From Ancalomicrobiaceae bacterium S20 (GTDB taxonomy: Bacteria; Pseudomonadota; Alphaproteobacteria; Rhizobiales; Ancalomicrobiaceae): a stretch of DNA of 64,000 bases. Below are positions 26,368 to 35,471 of this stretch, piece by piece. Within the stretch, counting starts at the first letter, position 1, and each line of letters begins with the position of its first letter. The stretch is from the NCBI GenBank assembly GCA_040269895.1, contig CP158568.1, forward strand, positions 1,302,001-1,366,000. Direction: 5' to 3'. Under the pieces are notes generated by a model. The model saw only the letters and a program-made list of their open reading frames with translations, was not told the origin of the DNA and searched no databases. A program made the translations under genes and the position numbers.

Positions 26368-27465
26368 ATGGGCCGGATTCTGACCGAAAAGGACGTCGAG
26401 GCCGCGGTGCGCGGCGGTTCGGTCTATGCGGCGGGCGGCGGCGGCTGGGCCGATCACGGCCGCATGCTCGGCGGCGCGGCGGTGCGCATGGGCCGGCCGG
26501 AACTCGTCTCGGTCGACGAGCTCGATCCGGAGGCGATCGTCGCGACCGCCGCCGCGATCGGCGCACCGGCCGGCACCACCGCCTGGGAGATGCAGGGCAT
26601 CGACTATGTGAAGGCCGCCCGCCTGCTCGCCGAGGCGCTGGGCAAGCCGATCGCGGGCTTCATGGTCGGCCAGAACGGCCGCTCCTCGACGCTCAACGGC
26701 TGGCTGCCGGCGGTCGCGCTCGGCGCCAAGGTCGTCGACGCGGTCGGCGACGTTCGCGCGCATCCGACCGGCGACATGGGCTCGATCGGCCTCGCCGCAC
26801 TGCCCGACGAGACGATCCAGACCGCCGTCGGCGGCAACCGCGCCGAAAACCGCTACATCGAACTCGTCGTGCGCGGCGCGACCGCCAAGGTCTCGCCGAT
26901 CCTGCGCACGGCGTCCGATCAATCGGGCGGCTTCATCGCGAGCTGTCGTTCGCCGGTGACCGCGGCCTACGTCAAGGCCAACGCCGCGCTCGGGGGCATT
27001 TCGCTGGCGCTGACCCTCGGCGAGGCGATCCTCAAGGCCGAGCCGAAGGGTGGCACGGCGATCGTCGACACGATCTGCGCGACCACCGGCGGCACGATCC
27101 TCGCCGACGGCGTGATCTCGGCCAAGAACGTCGTGTACACCAAGGAAGCCTACGACATCGGCACGATCACGGTCGGCACCGGGCCGAAGGCGATCACACT
27201 GCATCTCATGAACGAGTACATGGCCGTCGATGACGCCGACGGACGCCGGCTCGCGACCTTCCCGGACGTGCTGACCACGCTCGACCCGAGCGGCGAGCCG
27301 CTGTCGGCCGGGCAGCTGCGCGAGGGCATGCGCATCCTCGTGCTGCACGTGCCGAAGACGATCATCCCGCTCGGTGCCGGCGTGCTCGATCCGGCCGTCT
27401 ATCCGCCGGTCGAGAAGGCGCTGGGCATCGAGATCGCCCGGTACGCGCTCGGCACCGCCGCCTGA
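26368..27465 (+). CDS. DUF917 family protein, probable (S-methyl-)thiohydantoin desulfurase
   Basis: A 365-residue DUF917 protein (Pfam PF06032; family now associated, as I recall, with S-methyl thiohydantoin desulfurase). It carries the family's AAGGGGWADHGRML start, the DMGSIGLAALPDE region and a C-terminal beta-rich domain with LHVPKTIIPLGAGV. In the proposed route it replaces the sulfur of the thiohydantoin made by the urocanase homologue, releasing sulfide or methanethiol and giving hydantoin-5-propionate. ATG 26368 follows GAAGGAGACC. It lies between the carbamoylase and the urocanase-like gene on the same strand. Confidence 0.78.
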   Translation: MGRILTEKDVEAAVRGGSVYAAGGGGWADHGRMLGGAAVRMGRPELVSVDELDPEAIVATAAAIGAPAGTTAWEMQGIDYVKAARLLAEALGKPIAGFMVGQNGRSSTLNGWLPAVALGAKVVDAVGDVRAHPTGDMGSIGLAALPDETIQTAVGGNRAENRYIELVVRGATAKVSPILRTASDQSGGFIASCRSPVTAAYVKANAALGGISLALTLGEAILKAEPKGGTAIVDTICATTGGTILADGVISAKNVVYTKEAYDIGTITVGTGPKAITLHLMNEYMAVDDADGRRLATFPDVLTTLDPSGEPLSAGQLREGMRILVLHVPKTIIPLGAGVLDPAVYPPVEKALGIEIARYALGTAA

Positions 27466-27488
27466 CGTCCTCGAACGGGAGAGATCCG

Positions 27489-29133
27489 ATGCCCAATGCC
27501 CGTTTTCCCGTGCCCGGCGGGCCGGCGCTGCGCGCGCGGCTGGCGCCAGGAGGCGCTGCTCCGGCTGCTCGAGAATGTGCTGTCGGTCGGCGAGAACCCG
27601 GACGATCTCGTCGTCTACGCCGCGCTCGGCAAGGCGGCGCGGAACTGGGCCGCGCACGACCGCATCGTCGAGACGCTGAAGACCATGGCCGAGGACGAGA
27701 CGCTGCTGATCCAGTCCGGCAAGCCGATCGGGCTCATCAAGACGCATGTCGACGCGCCGTTGGTGATCATGGCCAACTGCAACATCGTGGGGCAGTGGGC
27801 CAAAGCGGAGGTGTTCTACGAACTGGAGAAAAAGGGTCTGATCTGCTGGGGCGGGCTCACCGCCGGCGCCTGGCAGTACATCGGCAGCCAGGGCGTGATC
27901 CAGGGCACTTACGAGATCTTCATGCGCATCGCCGAAAAGCGCTACGGCGGCACGCTCGCCGGCCGCTTCGTGCTGACGGCGGGGCTCGGCGGCATGGGCG
28001 GCGCCCAGCCGCTCGCCGGCCGGATGGCGGGCGCGGCGATCCTGTGCGTCGAGGTCGATCCGGAACGCGCCGAGAAGCGCCGGGCGATCGGCTATCTCGA
28101 TGCGGTCGCGCCGGATCTCGACGCCGCGCTCGCGATGATCGACGAGGCAAAGTGCGCGGGCCGGGCGCTGTCGGTCGCGGTGATCGGCAACGCCGCCGAG
28201 ATCTATCCGGAGATCGTCCGGCGCGGCATCGTCCCCGATGTCGTCACCGACCAGACCGCCGCGCACGACCTCGTCTACGGCTACGTCCCCAAGGGCTTTT
28301 CGCTCGACGAGGTGCGGAGCTTGCGCAAGACCGACCCGGCCCGGCTGATGGCCGAGAGCCGGGCGTCGATCGTCGACCATGTTCGCGCGATGCTCGCCTT
28401 CCAGGCGGCCGGCGCGGAGGTGTTCGACAACGGCAATCTGATCCGCACCCACGCCCGCGACGGCGGCGTCGCGAACGCCTTCGACATTCCGATCTTCACG
28501 GAAGCCTATCTCAGGCCGCTGTTCGCGCGTGCGATCGGGCCCTTCCGCTGGATGGCGCTATCCGGCGATCCCGAGGACATCAGGAAGATCGACGAGCTCG
28601 TGCTGGAGCGTTTCCCGGACAACCGGATCGTCACCAACTGGATCCGGCTCGCGCGCGAGAACGTGCCGTTCGAAGGCCTGCCGGCGCGCATCGCCTGGCT
28701 CGGCCACGGCGTGCGCACCGAATTGGCGATCGCCGTCAACAATATGGTGCGCGACGGCACGCTCGCCGGTCCGGTCGCCTTCTCGCGCGATCACCTCGAC
28801 GCCGGTGCCATGGCGCACCCGAACATCATGACCGAGAACATGCGCGACGGTTCCGACGCCATCGCCGACTGGCCGCTGATCGACGCGATGGCGCTGTGCG
28901 CGTCGCGGGCGGATCTGGTCGTGGTGCATTCGGGTGGCGGCGGCTATGCCGGGTTCATGACCTCGGCCGGCGTCACGCTGGTCGCCGACGGCACCGATGC
29001 GGCCGACCGTCGGCTCAGCTCGGCGCTGACCAACGACACTTCGATTGGTGTCATGCGCTATGCCGACGCGGGCTACGAGGAGGCGGCCGACGAGGCGCGC
29101 GCCAAGAGCATCGGCTGGTTCGACCTGCGCTGA
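27489..29133 (+). CDS. urocanase-family hydratase, probable (S-methyl-)thiourocanate hydratase, frame-disrupted near the N-terminus
   Basis: A roughly 548-residue urocanase homologue. The NAD+-binding glycine-rich stretch AGLGGMGGAQPLAGRMAGA is intact, with LTAGAWQYIGSQGVIQGTYE before it and FSRDHLDAGAMAHPN and GSDAIADWPL after it. The canonical urocanase GGGVGIGYSQHAG region reads VVHSGGGGYAGFMTSAG, in line with a different substrate. ATG 27489 has a good GGGAGAG leader and begins MPNARFPVPGGPALRA. The rest (GWRQEALLRLLENV onward) is in another frame. Two bases appear to be missing from the GC run at 27529-27539. The alternative frame from 27496 would give a nonsense N-terminus. No hutH, hutI or hutG accompanies it, so histidine degradation is unlikely. 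Confidence 0.75.
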
Positions 29134-29187
29134 TCGCGGGGACGGCCGGAACAGGCGAGGACGGACCCGGGCAGGTGACCCAGGGGC

Positions 29188-29898
29188 TCAGCCGGCGCGG
29201 CGGAGCGCGTAGACCTTCTGGATCCTGCGCAGGTTGTCCAGGCTCGACTGGACATGCGCCCGCGCCGCGGCCGCCGCCCGCACGGGATCGCGGGCATAGA
29301 TCGCCTCGGCGATCGCCGTGTGCTCTGTGATCGCCAGATCGCTGAGTTCGACCCAGACGATTTCCAGAAGCAGGGCGACTTGCAGTTGTTCGTAGATCTG
29401 GTCGATGAACCGGATCAGCGCGACGTTGCGGGTCGCCTCGGCGATCACGCGGTGGATCAGCAGCCCGAGTTCGAGCTGCTTGACGGCTTCGACCGGCTGT
29501 GTCGAGGCCGTCGCGGTCAGTTTTTCCATCTCGGTGATGATGGCGCGGATGCGGGCGAGATCGTCGTCGGTCGCGGTCTCACAGGCGATCTCGGCCGCCT
29601 TGACGTCGAGCGCCTCGCGCACCACGAGCAGATCGCAGATGGTCTGCAGATCGAAATCGGCGACCGAATAGCCGACGTTGCGCTGGCCGACGACCAGCCC
29701 TTCCTTTTCGAGCTTCATCAACGCCTCGCGCAGCGGCGTGCGGCTGACGCCGATTCGCTCGGCGAGGCGGCTCTCGGAAATGCGCTCCGACGGCCGCAAC
29801 TGTCCGGTCAGGATCAGATCCTTCAGTTCCTGATAGGTCTTCTGCCGAATCGACGGGGTTTCGGCCGCCTTCCGGGTCAATGCTCTCGCCACGCTCAA
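29188..29898 (-). CDS. GntR-family regulator with FCD domain
   Basis: A 236-residue regulator. The winged helix lies at about 17-80 (SRLAERIGVSRTPLREALMKLEKEGLV) and the all-helical FCD ligand domain at 90-225, with the metal-site pattern LVVREALDVKAAEIA, followed by LLIHRVIAEATRN and TEHTAIAEAI. FCD regulators commonly sense carboxylates. It is convergent with the urocanase-like gene and divergent from the truncated binding-protein gene at 30113. Inverted repeats at 29955-30003 are its likely operators. It may regulate the sulfur-betaine catabolic genes, the 30113 unit or both. Confidence 0.85.
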   Translation of the reverse strand: MSVARALTRKAAETPSIRQKTYQELKDLILTGQLRPSERISESRLAERIGVSRTPLREALMKLEKEGLVVGQRNVGYSVADFDLQTICDLLVVREALDVKAAEIACETATDDDLARIRAIITEMEKLTATASTQPVEAVKQLELGLLIHRVIAEATRNVALIRFIDQIYEQLQVALLLEIVWVELSDLAITEHTAIAEAIYARDPVRAAAAARAHVQSSLDNLRRIQKVYALRRAG

Positions 29899-29954
29899 TG
29901 CTCCTGCCGGGCTCGCCCGTTGCCCTCTGATTATCGCTGCCCACGATCAAGGCA

Positions 29955-30003
29955 CAAGTGCGCTTGTCGTGGAATGCGATATTGGATACAATTTTATATC
30001 CAT
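29955..30003. promoter_or_regulatory. two inverted repeats, GntR operator candidates
   Basis: ACAAG-TGCG-CTTGT is at 29955-29968. TGGATA-N8-TATCCA is at 29984-30003, in an AT-rich patch that stands out from the GC-rich surroundings. Both lie 57-105 bases upstream of the GntR start and 110-160 bases before the 30113 gene, in a position to control both. Confidence 0.5.
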
Positions 30004-30100
30004 TTAGAAACGGCACAAAAAATCACTATGTACCAGTAGGTTGGATCGATATCGGAAGAGGTTTCCGATCCTGTGGTGCCGCGCTGCCCCAGCCCGTTGA

Positions 30101-30529
<429 letters not shown>

Positions 30530-30606
30530 GCGCGCCAACCCTCCTTCGAACGAACGCCTATCCGGCCCGGTGTCGTCGCCGACGCAGGGCCCATGCGGAG
30601 ACCATC

Positions 30607-32198
30607 ATGCGGGATTTCGAACAGCCGGGGCGCTCGGTCGCCGTCGCCCGGAACGGCATGGCCGCCACCTCCCATCCGACCGCGACGCTGACGGCGGTCG
30701 AGATCCTGAAAGCGGGCGGCAATGCCGTCGATGCGGCGATCGCGGCCTGCGCGGTGCAATGCGTGGTCGAGGCCGGCTCGACCGGCATCGGCGGCGACTG
30801 CTTTGCGATGATCGCCCCGAGGGGCGGCACCGAGATCATTGCATACAACGGCTCGGGTCGGACGCCGGCCGGGCTCACGCTCGACCGGCTGCGCGCCGCC
30901 GGGGTCGAGACGATCGGCCGCTCGTCGCCGCATGCGGTGACCGTGCCGGGCGCGGTCGACGCTTGGTGCCGGCTCAATGCCGATCATGGCCGGATGCCGA
31001 TGATCGACATCCTGGCGCCGGCGGTCGCGATCGCGCGCGAGGGCTATGCGATCACGCCGCGCGTGGCGGCCGATCTCGGCAAGCAGGTCAGTCTGCTCGC
31101 CGCCGATCCCGCCGCGCGCGCGACCTTCCTCATTGATGGCGCGGCGCCCGCCGTCGGCGATGTCCAGCATCAGCCGGCGCTCGCCGAGACGCTGGAGGCG
31201 ATCGGCCGCGACGGGCGCGACGCCTTCTATCGCGGGCCGGTCGCCGACGACATGCTGGCGCGGTTGCGTGAGGCCGGCGGCTTCCACGAGGCGGCCGATT
31301 TCGCCTCGGCTGTCGGCGAGTATGTCGTGCCGATCCACGCGACCTATCGCGGCCGTACCGTCTACGAGATCCCGCCGAACGGGCAGGGGATCGTCGCGCT
31401 GTTGATCCTGGCGATCCTGTCGCGTTTCGAGATCGGCCGCCATCCTGCGGATGCGGACGAGACTCATTCCTCGTCGAGGCGACCCGGCTCGCCTATGCCG
31501 CGCGCGACGCCTATGTCGCCGATGGCGGCACACCGGCCGCGGCGACGGCGCATCTGCTGGCGCCGGCCTTCGTCGACCGGCTCGCCGCCAGCATCGATCC
31601 GGCACGCGCGAGCCCGCCTCAGGCGGTGGCCGAGACGGTCGAGCACAAGGACACGGTCTATATCGCGGTCGTCGATCGCGATCGGACCGCGATCAGCTTC
31701 ATCAACTCGATCTTCCATCCCTACGGCAGCGGCCTGATGGCGCCGCGTTCGGGCGTCCTGTTCCACAATCGCGGCCAGAGCTTCTCGTTGGTCGCCGGGC
31801 ATCCGAACGCGATCGGTCCGGGCAAGCGGCCGATGCACACGATCATTCCCGGCATGGTCGCCGAGGGAGACCGGGTCGTGATGCCGTTCGGCGTGATGGG
31901 CGGCCACTATCAGGCGATGGGCCACGCCCATTTCCTGTCGCGGCTCTACGATCATCACCTCGATCTGCAGAGCGCGATGGACCTGCCGCGGCTGTTCCCG
32001 CTGCCGGGGACGGCCACGATCGAGGCCGAGGCGCGGATCCGCGCCGATCTCGGCCCCCAGCTCACACGCCGCGGCTTCTCGGTGAAGCCGCCGCAATGGG
32101 CGATCGGCGGGGCGCAGGCGATCGAGATCGACTGGACGTGCGGCGTGCTCGTCGGCGCCTCCGACCACCGCAAGGACGGCATGGCCCTGGGCTACTGA
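30607..32198 (+). pseudogene. ggt: gamma-glutamyltransferase (GGT/YwrD-like) broken by one frameshift
   Basis: The N-terminal part (30607 to about 31466) reads NGMAATSHPTATLTAVEILKAGGNAVDAAIA, GSTGIGGDCFA and a PPNGQGIVALLIL motif, all typical of GGT. The C-terminal part continues one frame over (LVEATRLAYAARDAYVAD ... to the stop at 32196-32198) and contains the autoprocessing and nucleophile threonine in HKDTVYIAVVD and a MAPRSGVLFHNRG segment. A single missing T in the TT at 31467-31468 would restore a protein of about 530 residues. There is no signal peptide, so it is of the cytoplasmic YwrD type. It would hydrolyse or transfer gamma-glutamyl groups. Sequencing error is as likely as decay. 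Confidence 0.75.
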
Positions 32199-32202
32199 CG
32201 TC

Positions 32203-32424
32203 GCTTCCCTCGATCCGGCCTTTGCGCCCGGAACCGGCACGCCGGAGGTCGGCGGGCTGACCTCACTGCAGGCGCTGACCGTCCTGTGCGGCCTCGGCGG
32301 TCTCGACGTGATCGGCGGCGACGTGGTCGAGGTCGCGCCGCAATACGATCCGACCACCAGCAAGGCCCAGATCGCCGCGCAGGTTCTGTTCGAGATCCTG
32401 TGCCTAATCGGAGCGGCCGGGTGA
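32203..32424 (+). pseudogene. speB: C-terminal fragment of an agmatinase/ureohydrolase
   Basis: There is no start codon, but the frame reads SLDPAFAPGTGTPEVGGL, then LDVIGGDVVEVAPQYD and ends with TGA at 32422-32424. These are the conserved last 75 or so residues of agmatinase/guanidinobutyrase, beginning just after the second metal DxD motif (a partial DVAS precedes it). Everything upstream of this is missing; the similarity starts at the stop codon of the gamma-glutamyltransferase frame. It is a deletion remnant without function. Confidence 0.75.
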
Positions 32425-32438
32425 CCGCCGGGGGGCGG

Positions 32439-33314
32439 TCAGGCGCTGCCGGCGAGGGCGAGCGTCAGCGCGTGGTCGAGGATGACCAGTTTCAGGGCCT
32501 GTGCGCGGGCGTATTCGTCGACGAAGGCCTGTGAGATCCAGATCGGCGACCGGCCGCGCTTCTCGGTCCAGCCGAGGCCGCCGATCGCTTCCGCGGCGGC
32601 GAGCTTGCCGCTCGTGTGGGCGCGCGACAGGTGGACGTGCTCGGCGAGATGGGTGATCGCGACGACGTCGGTCAGGTAGCGGCCCCTGTCCAGCGGCGCG
32701 TCGAGATCCGCTCCGGCGACGAGGCGGTCCATGATCAGGCCGCCGGCGTCGGCCCAGGTGAAGATCGCATAGTGCGGCCCCGGCACCCGGACCAGCGGGT
32801 CGCTGAGCAGATGGTCGGCGACGATCGGCTGCGCCAGCGGCAGGATCTCCATCGGCCCGGCCATGAAGCGCGTCGCGCGGTCGCCAGCGTCGATCAGGTC
32901 GAATGCCTGCAGATGCAGTGCGTACCATTGGCCGACCAGGGTCAGGATCTCGGGCGTCGGCTCGACCACGTCGCGGGCGGCGGTCTTTGCCGCCATCGCA
33001 TATTTGACCACCTCCTCGAAGAAGGCGATCGCGGTATTGCGGCTGGCGATGCCATGCGTAACCGCCAGCTTCCAGAACTCCTGCCGAGAGATCGACGGCC
33101 GGCCCTCGCGGGCGGCCCGGAAATAGTGCGCCAGCGCGGCGTGGCAGAGCAGCCAGCGCTGCTGGGTCGCGAAGAGGGCCGCCGGCCGCGGACGCAACTC
33201 GTGAATGCCCACGAAGCTGCGGGCGAGATACTGCGCCACGCGCGGCAGGGCGCCCGAGCGCGCGAGAGCTTCGACCGCCGGTCCCAACGCGAGCGCGCGT
33301 TCCGTACCCTGCAT
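32439..33314 (-). CDS. uncharacterised alphaproteobacterial protein with possible winged-helix C-terminus
   Basis: A 291-residue protein that I do not recognise. It is largely helical, with a hydrophilic N-terminal half (RPSISRQEFWKLAVTHGIASRNTAIAFFEEVVKY near residues 70-103 resembles an HTH) and a second HTH-like stretch TDVVAITHLAEHVHLSRAHTSGKLAAAEAIGGLGW near 220-254. That layout suggests a DNA-binding regulator, but this is inference. ATG 33314 has GAGGCAG upstream; the frame could start earlier at 33377 without a better leader. The gene is single and is transcribed away from a 424-base intergenic region. Confidence 0.55.
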   Translation of the reverse strand: MQGTERALALGPAVEALARSGALPRVAQYLARSFVGIHELRPRPAALFATQQRWLLCHAALAHYFRAAREGRPSISRQEFWKLAVTHGIASRNTAIAFFEEVVKYAMAAKTAARDVVEPTPEILTLVGQWYALHLQAFDLIDAGDRATRFMAGPMEILPLAQPIVADHLLSDPLVRVPGPHYAIFTWADAGGLIMDRLVAGADLDAPLDRGRYLTDVVAITHLAEHVHLSRAHTSGKLAAAEAIGGLGWTEKRGRSPIWISQAFVDEYARAQALKLVILDHALTLALAGSA

Positions 33315-33738
33315 CGCCGTTCTGCCTCGATCTCGATGGTTCCGCGCGAGCTTTAGCACGACTGCCGACTCCAACAATCGTCGCTGTATGACGCATATTG
33401 CGCATATATATTCTTTTTGTGAAACACGTCGGTGTCGAGCGCATGGTCGAGATCCGGGAGCGCGCGTCGTCGCTGGTCCGCACCGGGAAGCACCTGACCG
33501 CGGAGGTCGGCCACGAGGAAACGCAAGTGGTCCGGAAGCCGCCGGCGCGCAAAATGCGAGCGCGCAGCCCGAGCGTCTGGCTGCGGCCGGATCTTGTCCG
33601 CCGACCGTGCCGTGCCGGTGTCGGCCGACACAGTGGGTTCATCTCCGGTCCACACCGCTTGACGGCGGCTCGATCCGGCGGGAAGGGAGAGAGCCGCCGT
33701 GACGGACCGGTCGGCGGATGAGATCGAGGGACGAGACC
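33315..33738. other. intergenic region with AT-rich promoter patch
   Basis: No convincing gene is present; two frames of about 100 codons on opposite strands have no ribosome-binding site and a shadow-like composition. Bases 33380-33425 are strikingly AT-rich with alternating ATAT and contain TGCGCA flanked by ATAT. This could be a promoter/operator for the minus-strand gene at 32439-33314, or a site for the MarR protein encoded at 33739. Confidence 0.4.
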
Positions 33739-34287
33739 GTGACCGATGCCGAGCGCGCCGCGAGACTGCGCACTGCCAATCTGCTCGGCGCCCTCGCGCT
33801 CGAAGTCACGCAGCGCGCCGAACAGAGCGCGAAGCGGCATCCGAACGAGACCCTGTCGTCGTCGGCCGCACTCAACGTGATCGGCTTCTACGACGGCTGC
33901 TCGAACAACACGCTCGCCCAGGCGCTCGGCCTGTCGCATACGGCGACCGTCCGGCTGGTCGACAAGCTCGAGGCGGCCGGGCTGGTGACCAGCGAGACCG
34001 GCACCGACCGGCGCTCGGTCGCGCTGAAGCTGACGACGAGCGGGCGGGAGCGCGCCCGCGACATCGTCGCGGAGCGCTGCCGCCAGATCTGCGATGTGCT
34101 CGACATGCTGCCGGAGGCGGACCTCCAGCATCTCGAGCGGATCACCGAGACCCTGCTGCGCGGGATGGTCGATGCCGCCGGCGACGCCGACCATATCTGC
34201 CGGCTCTGCGACGAGACCGTCTGCGTGCCCGACCGCTGCCCGGTCCATGGCCGCGCGATGGTGCTGAAGGCCACGGACCGGGTCTGA
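33739..34287 (+). CDS. MarR-family regulator with C-terminal cysteine cluster
   Basis: A 182-residue MarR-type regulator. The winged helix spans about 40-105 (NNTLAQALGLSHTATVRLVDKLEAAGLV, then GTDRRSVALKLTTSGRE in the wing). After the dimerisation helices there is a cluster C154-x2-C157-x4-C162-x4-C167-x2-H170 that is not part of ordinary MarR proteins and looks like a zinc or redox site. GTG 33739 follows GAGGGA with good spacing; ATG 33718 is an alternative that adds seven residues. It has no co-directional partner; the next gene is convergent. Confidence 0.8.
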   Translation: MTDAERAARLRTANLLGALALEVTQRAEQSAKRHPNETLSSSAALNVIGFYDGCSNNTLAQALGLSHTATVRLVDKLEAAGLVTSETGTDRRSVALKLTTSGRERARDIVAERCRQICDVLDMLPEADLQHLERITETLLRGMVDAAGDADHICRLCDETVCVPDRCPVHGRAMVLKATDRV

Positions 34288-34347
34288 GCGGCGCGCGCTT
34301 GCCCGATACCCGGAGAATGCACCGCGCCAGCGGGAATTTCCGGTCGT

Positions 34348-35337
34348 TCAGGGCACCAGCACGATCTTGCCACGCGTCTCGCGCGCCTCCAGTGCGCGAT
34401 GCGCCTCGGCTGCCTGCGCCAGCGGATAGGTGCCGCCGATCGTTACCTTGAGGCGGCCGCTAGCGACCGCGGCGAACAGATTGTCGAGGCTCTGGCGCAG
34501 CGTTTCGGCGCTGAGCAACGGCACGGCGGCGAAGCCGGTGAGGCTCTGGTTGCGGAAGATCAGGCCGAGCAGGTCCGGCACGCCGAGCTCGAAGTCGAGA
34601 ATGTTCAGCGAACCGTAGAGGACGATCTGCCCGAGCGGAGCCAGCGCCGTCAGCGCCTGCCGGGTCACCGCGCCGCCAACGGACTCGAAGATCACATCCG
34701 CGCCGTGGCCGCCCGTCAGCCCGGCAAGGGCCTGCGGCCAGTCGGGGGCGGTGTAGTCGATGGTCGCGTCGGCGCCGAGCGTGCGGGCGAAGTCCCGCTT
34801 CTCTGCCGTGCTCGCGGCCGCGATCACGCTTTGCGCTCCGGCGGAACGAGCGAGTTGGACGAGCAGGCTGCCGACACCGCCCGCCGCGGCCGAGATCAGC
34901 ACGATCTTGCCCGCGACCGGGGCGCGTTCGACCAGCAACGCGGCCGTCAGACCTTGCACCATCAGCGCCACGGCCTGTTCGAATGAAATTGTCGCCGGGA
35001 TTCTTGTCACGAATGCCGCCTCGCAGACGACAAACTCAGCATAGCCGCCGAAATGGCGTCCGGCGGCGAACAGCGCTGCCGCGACCCGGTCGCCGACCGT
35101 GAAGCCTTCGACGCCGGGGCCGATCGCCTCGACGGTGCCGGCGACCTCGCTGCCGAGCACGCTCGGCAGCGGCGGGGTCATCGCATAGCGGTTCCGGCGC
35201 ATGGCGGTCTCGGCGAAGTTCACGCCCGAGGCGGCGACCCGGATCCGGATCTCGCCGGCTGCGACGGCGGGAACCGGTATGTCGACCAGTTGCAGAACGT
35301 CGGGGTCTCCGAATGTCGAGAGTTGTACGGCCTTCAT
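34348..35337 (-). CDS. zinc-independent quinone oxidoreductase-like dehydrogenase (MDR family)
   Basis: A 329-residue medium-chain reductase of the NADPH:quinone oxidoreductase group. It has a GroES-like N-terminus (MKAVQLSTFGDPDVLQLVD, ASGVNFAETAMRR, GSEVAGTVEAIGPGV) and a Rossmann domain with ISAAAGGVGSLLVQLARSAGA near 150-170. The structural-zinc cysteines of alcohol dehydrogenases are absent. It reduces quinones or enones with NADPH. It is divergent from the HxlR regulator at 35472, which is the likely repressor, as in many regulator/quinone reductase pairs. Confidence 0.88.
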   Translation of the reverse strand: MKAVQLSTFGDPDVLQLVDIPVPAVAAGEIRIRVAASGVNFAETAMRRNRYAMTPPLPSVLGSEVAGTVEAIGPGVEGFTVGDRVAAALFAAGRHFGGYAEFVVCEAAFVTRIPATISFEQAVALMVQGLTAALLVERAPVAGKIVLISAAAGGVGSLLVQLARSAGAQSVIAAASTAEKRDFARTLGADATIDYTAPDWPQALAGLTGGHGADVIFESVGGAVTRQALTALAPLGQIVLYGSLNILDFELGVPDLLGLIFRNQSLTGFAAVPLLSAETLRQSLDNLFAAVASGRLKVTIGGTYPLAQAAEAHRALEARETRGKIVLVP

Positions 35338-35471
35338 GGCGATCTCCGATGCATCGAATTGGGTTCTGGGGGGCTAAGTGAAAGTCGGCTTCGATGCGTG
35401 CGGGGTTCCTGCCAGAGGAAGTCCAGACGGCGATACAGACAAGTTTCTCCCATACTGACCGGGAGGTGTGC

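Noticed and set aside
26362-28452. A 696-codon minus-strand open frame opposite the DUF917 and urocanase-like genes
   Set aside because: It is a GC-rich shadow of two conserved plus-strand genes, rich in Arg, Asp and Gly, with no family motif.
18054-29133. Reading the lyase plus urocanase homologue as a histidine-utilisation (hut) operon
   Set aside because: The MIO triad is absent. No imidazolonepropionase or formiminoglutamate hydrolase is present, and a DUF917 protein, hydantoinase and carbamoylase take their place.
27496-29133. Annotating the urocanase-like gene simply from ATG 27496
   Set aside because: This would give an N-terminus (MPVFPCPAGRRC) that is a frame-shifted version of the better-led MPNARFPVPGGPALRA; the frameshift explanation fits both halves.
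33398-33721. Possible small gene starting with TTG, MRIYILFVKHVGVERM...
   Set aside because: No ribosome-binding site, a start in an AT-rich promoter-like patch, and a C-terminal half that is Arg/Pro-rich shadow sequence.
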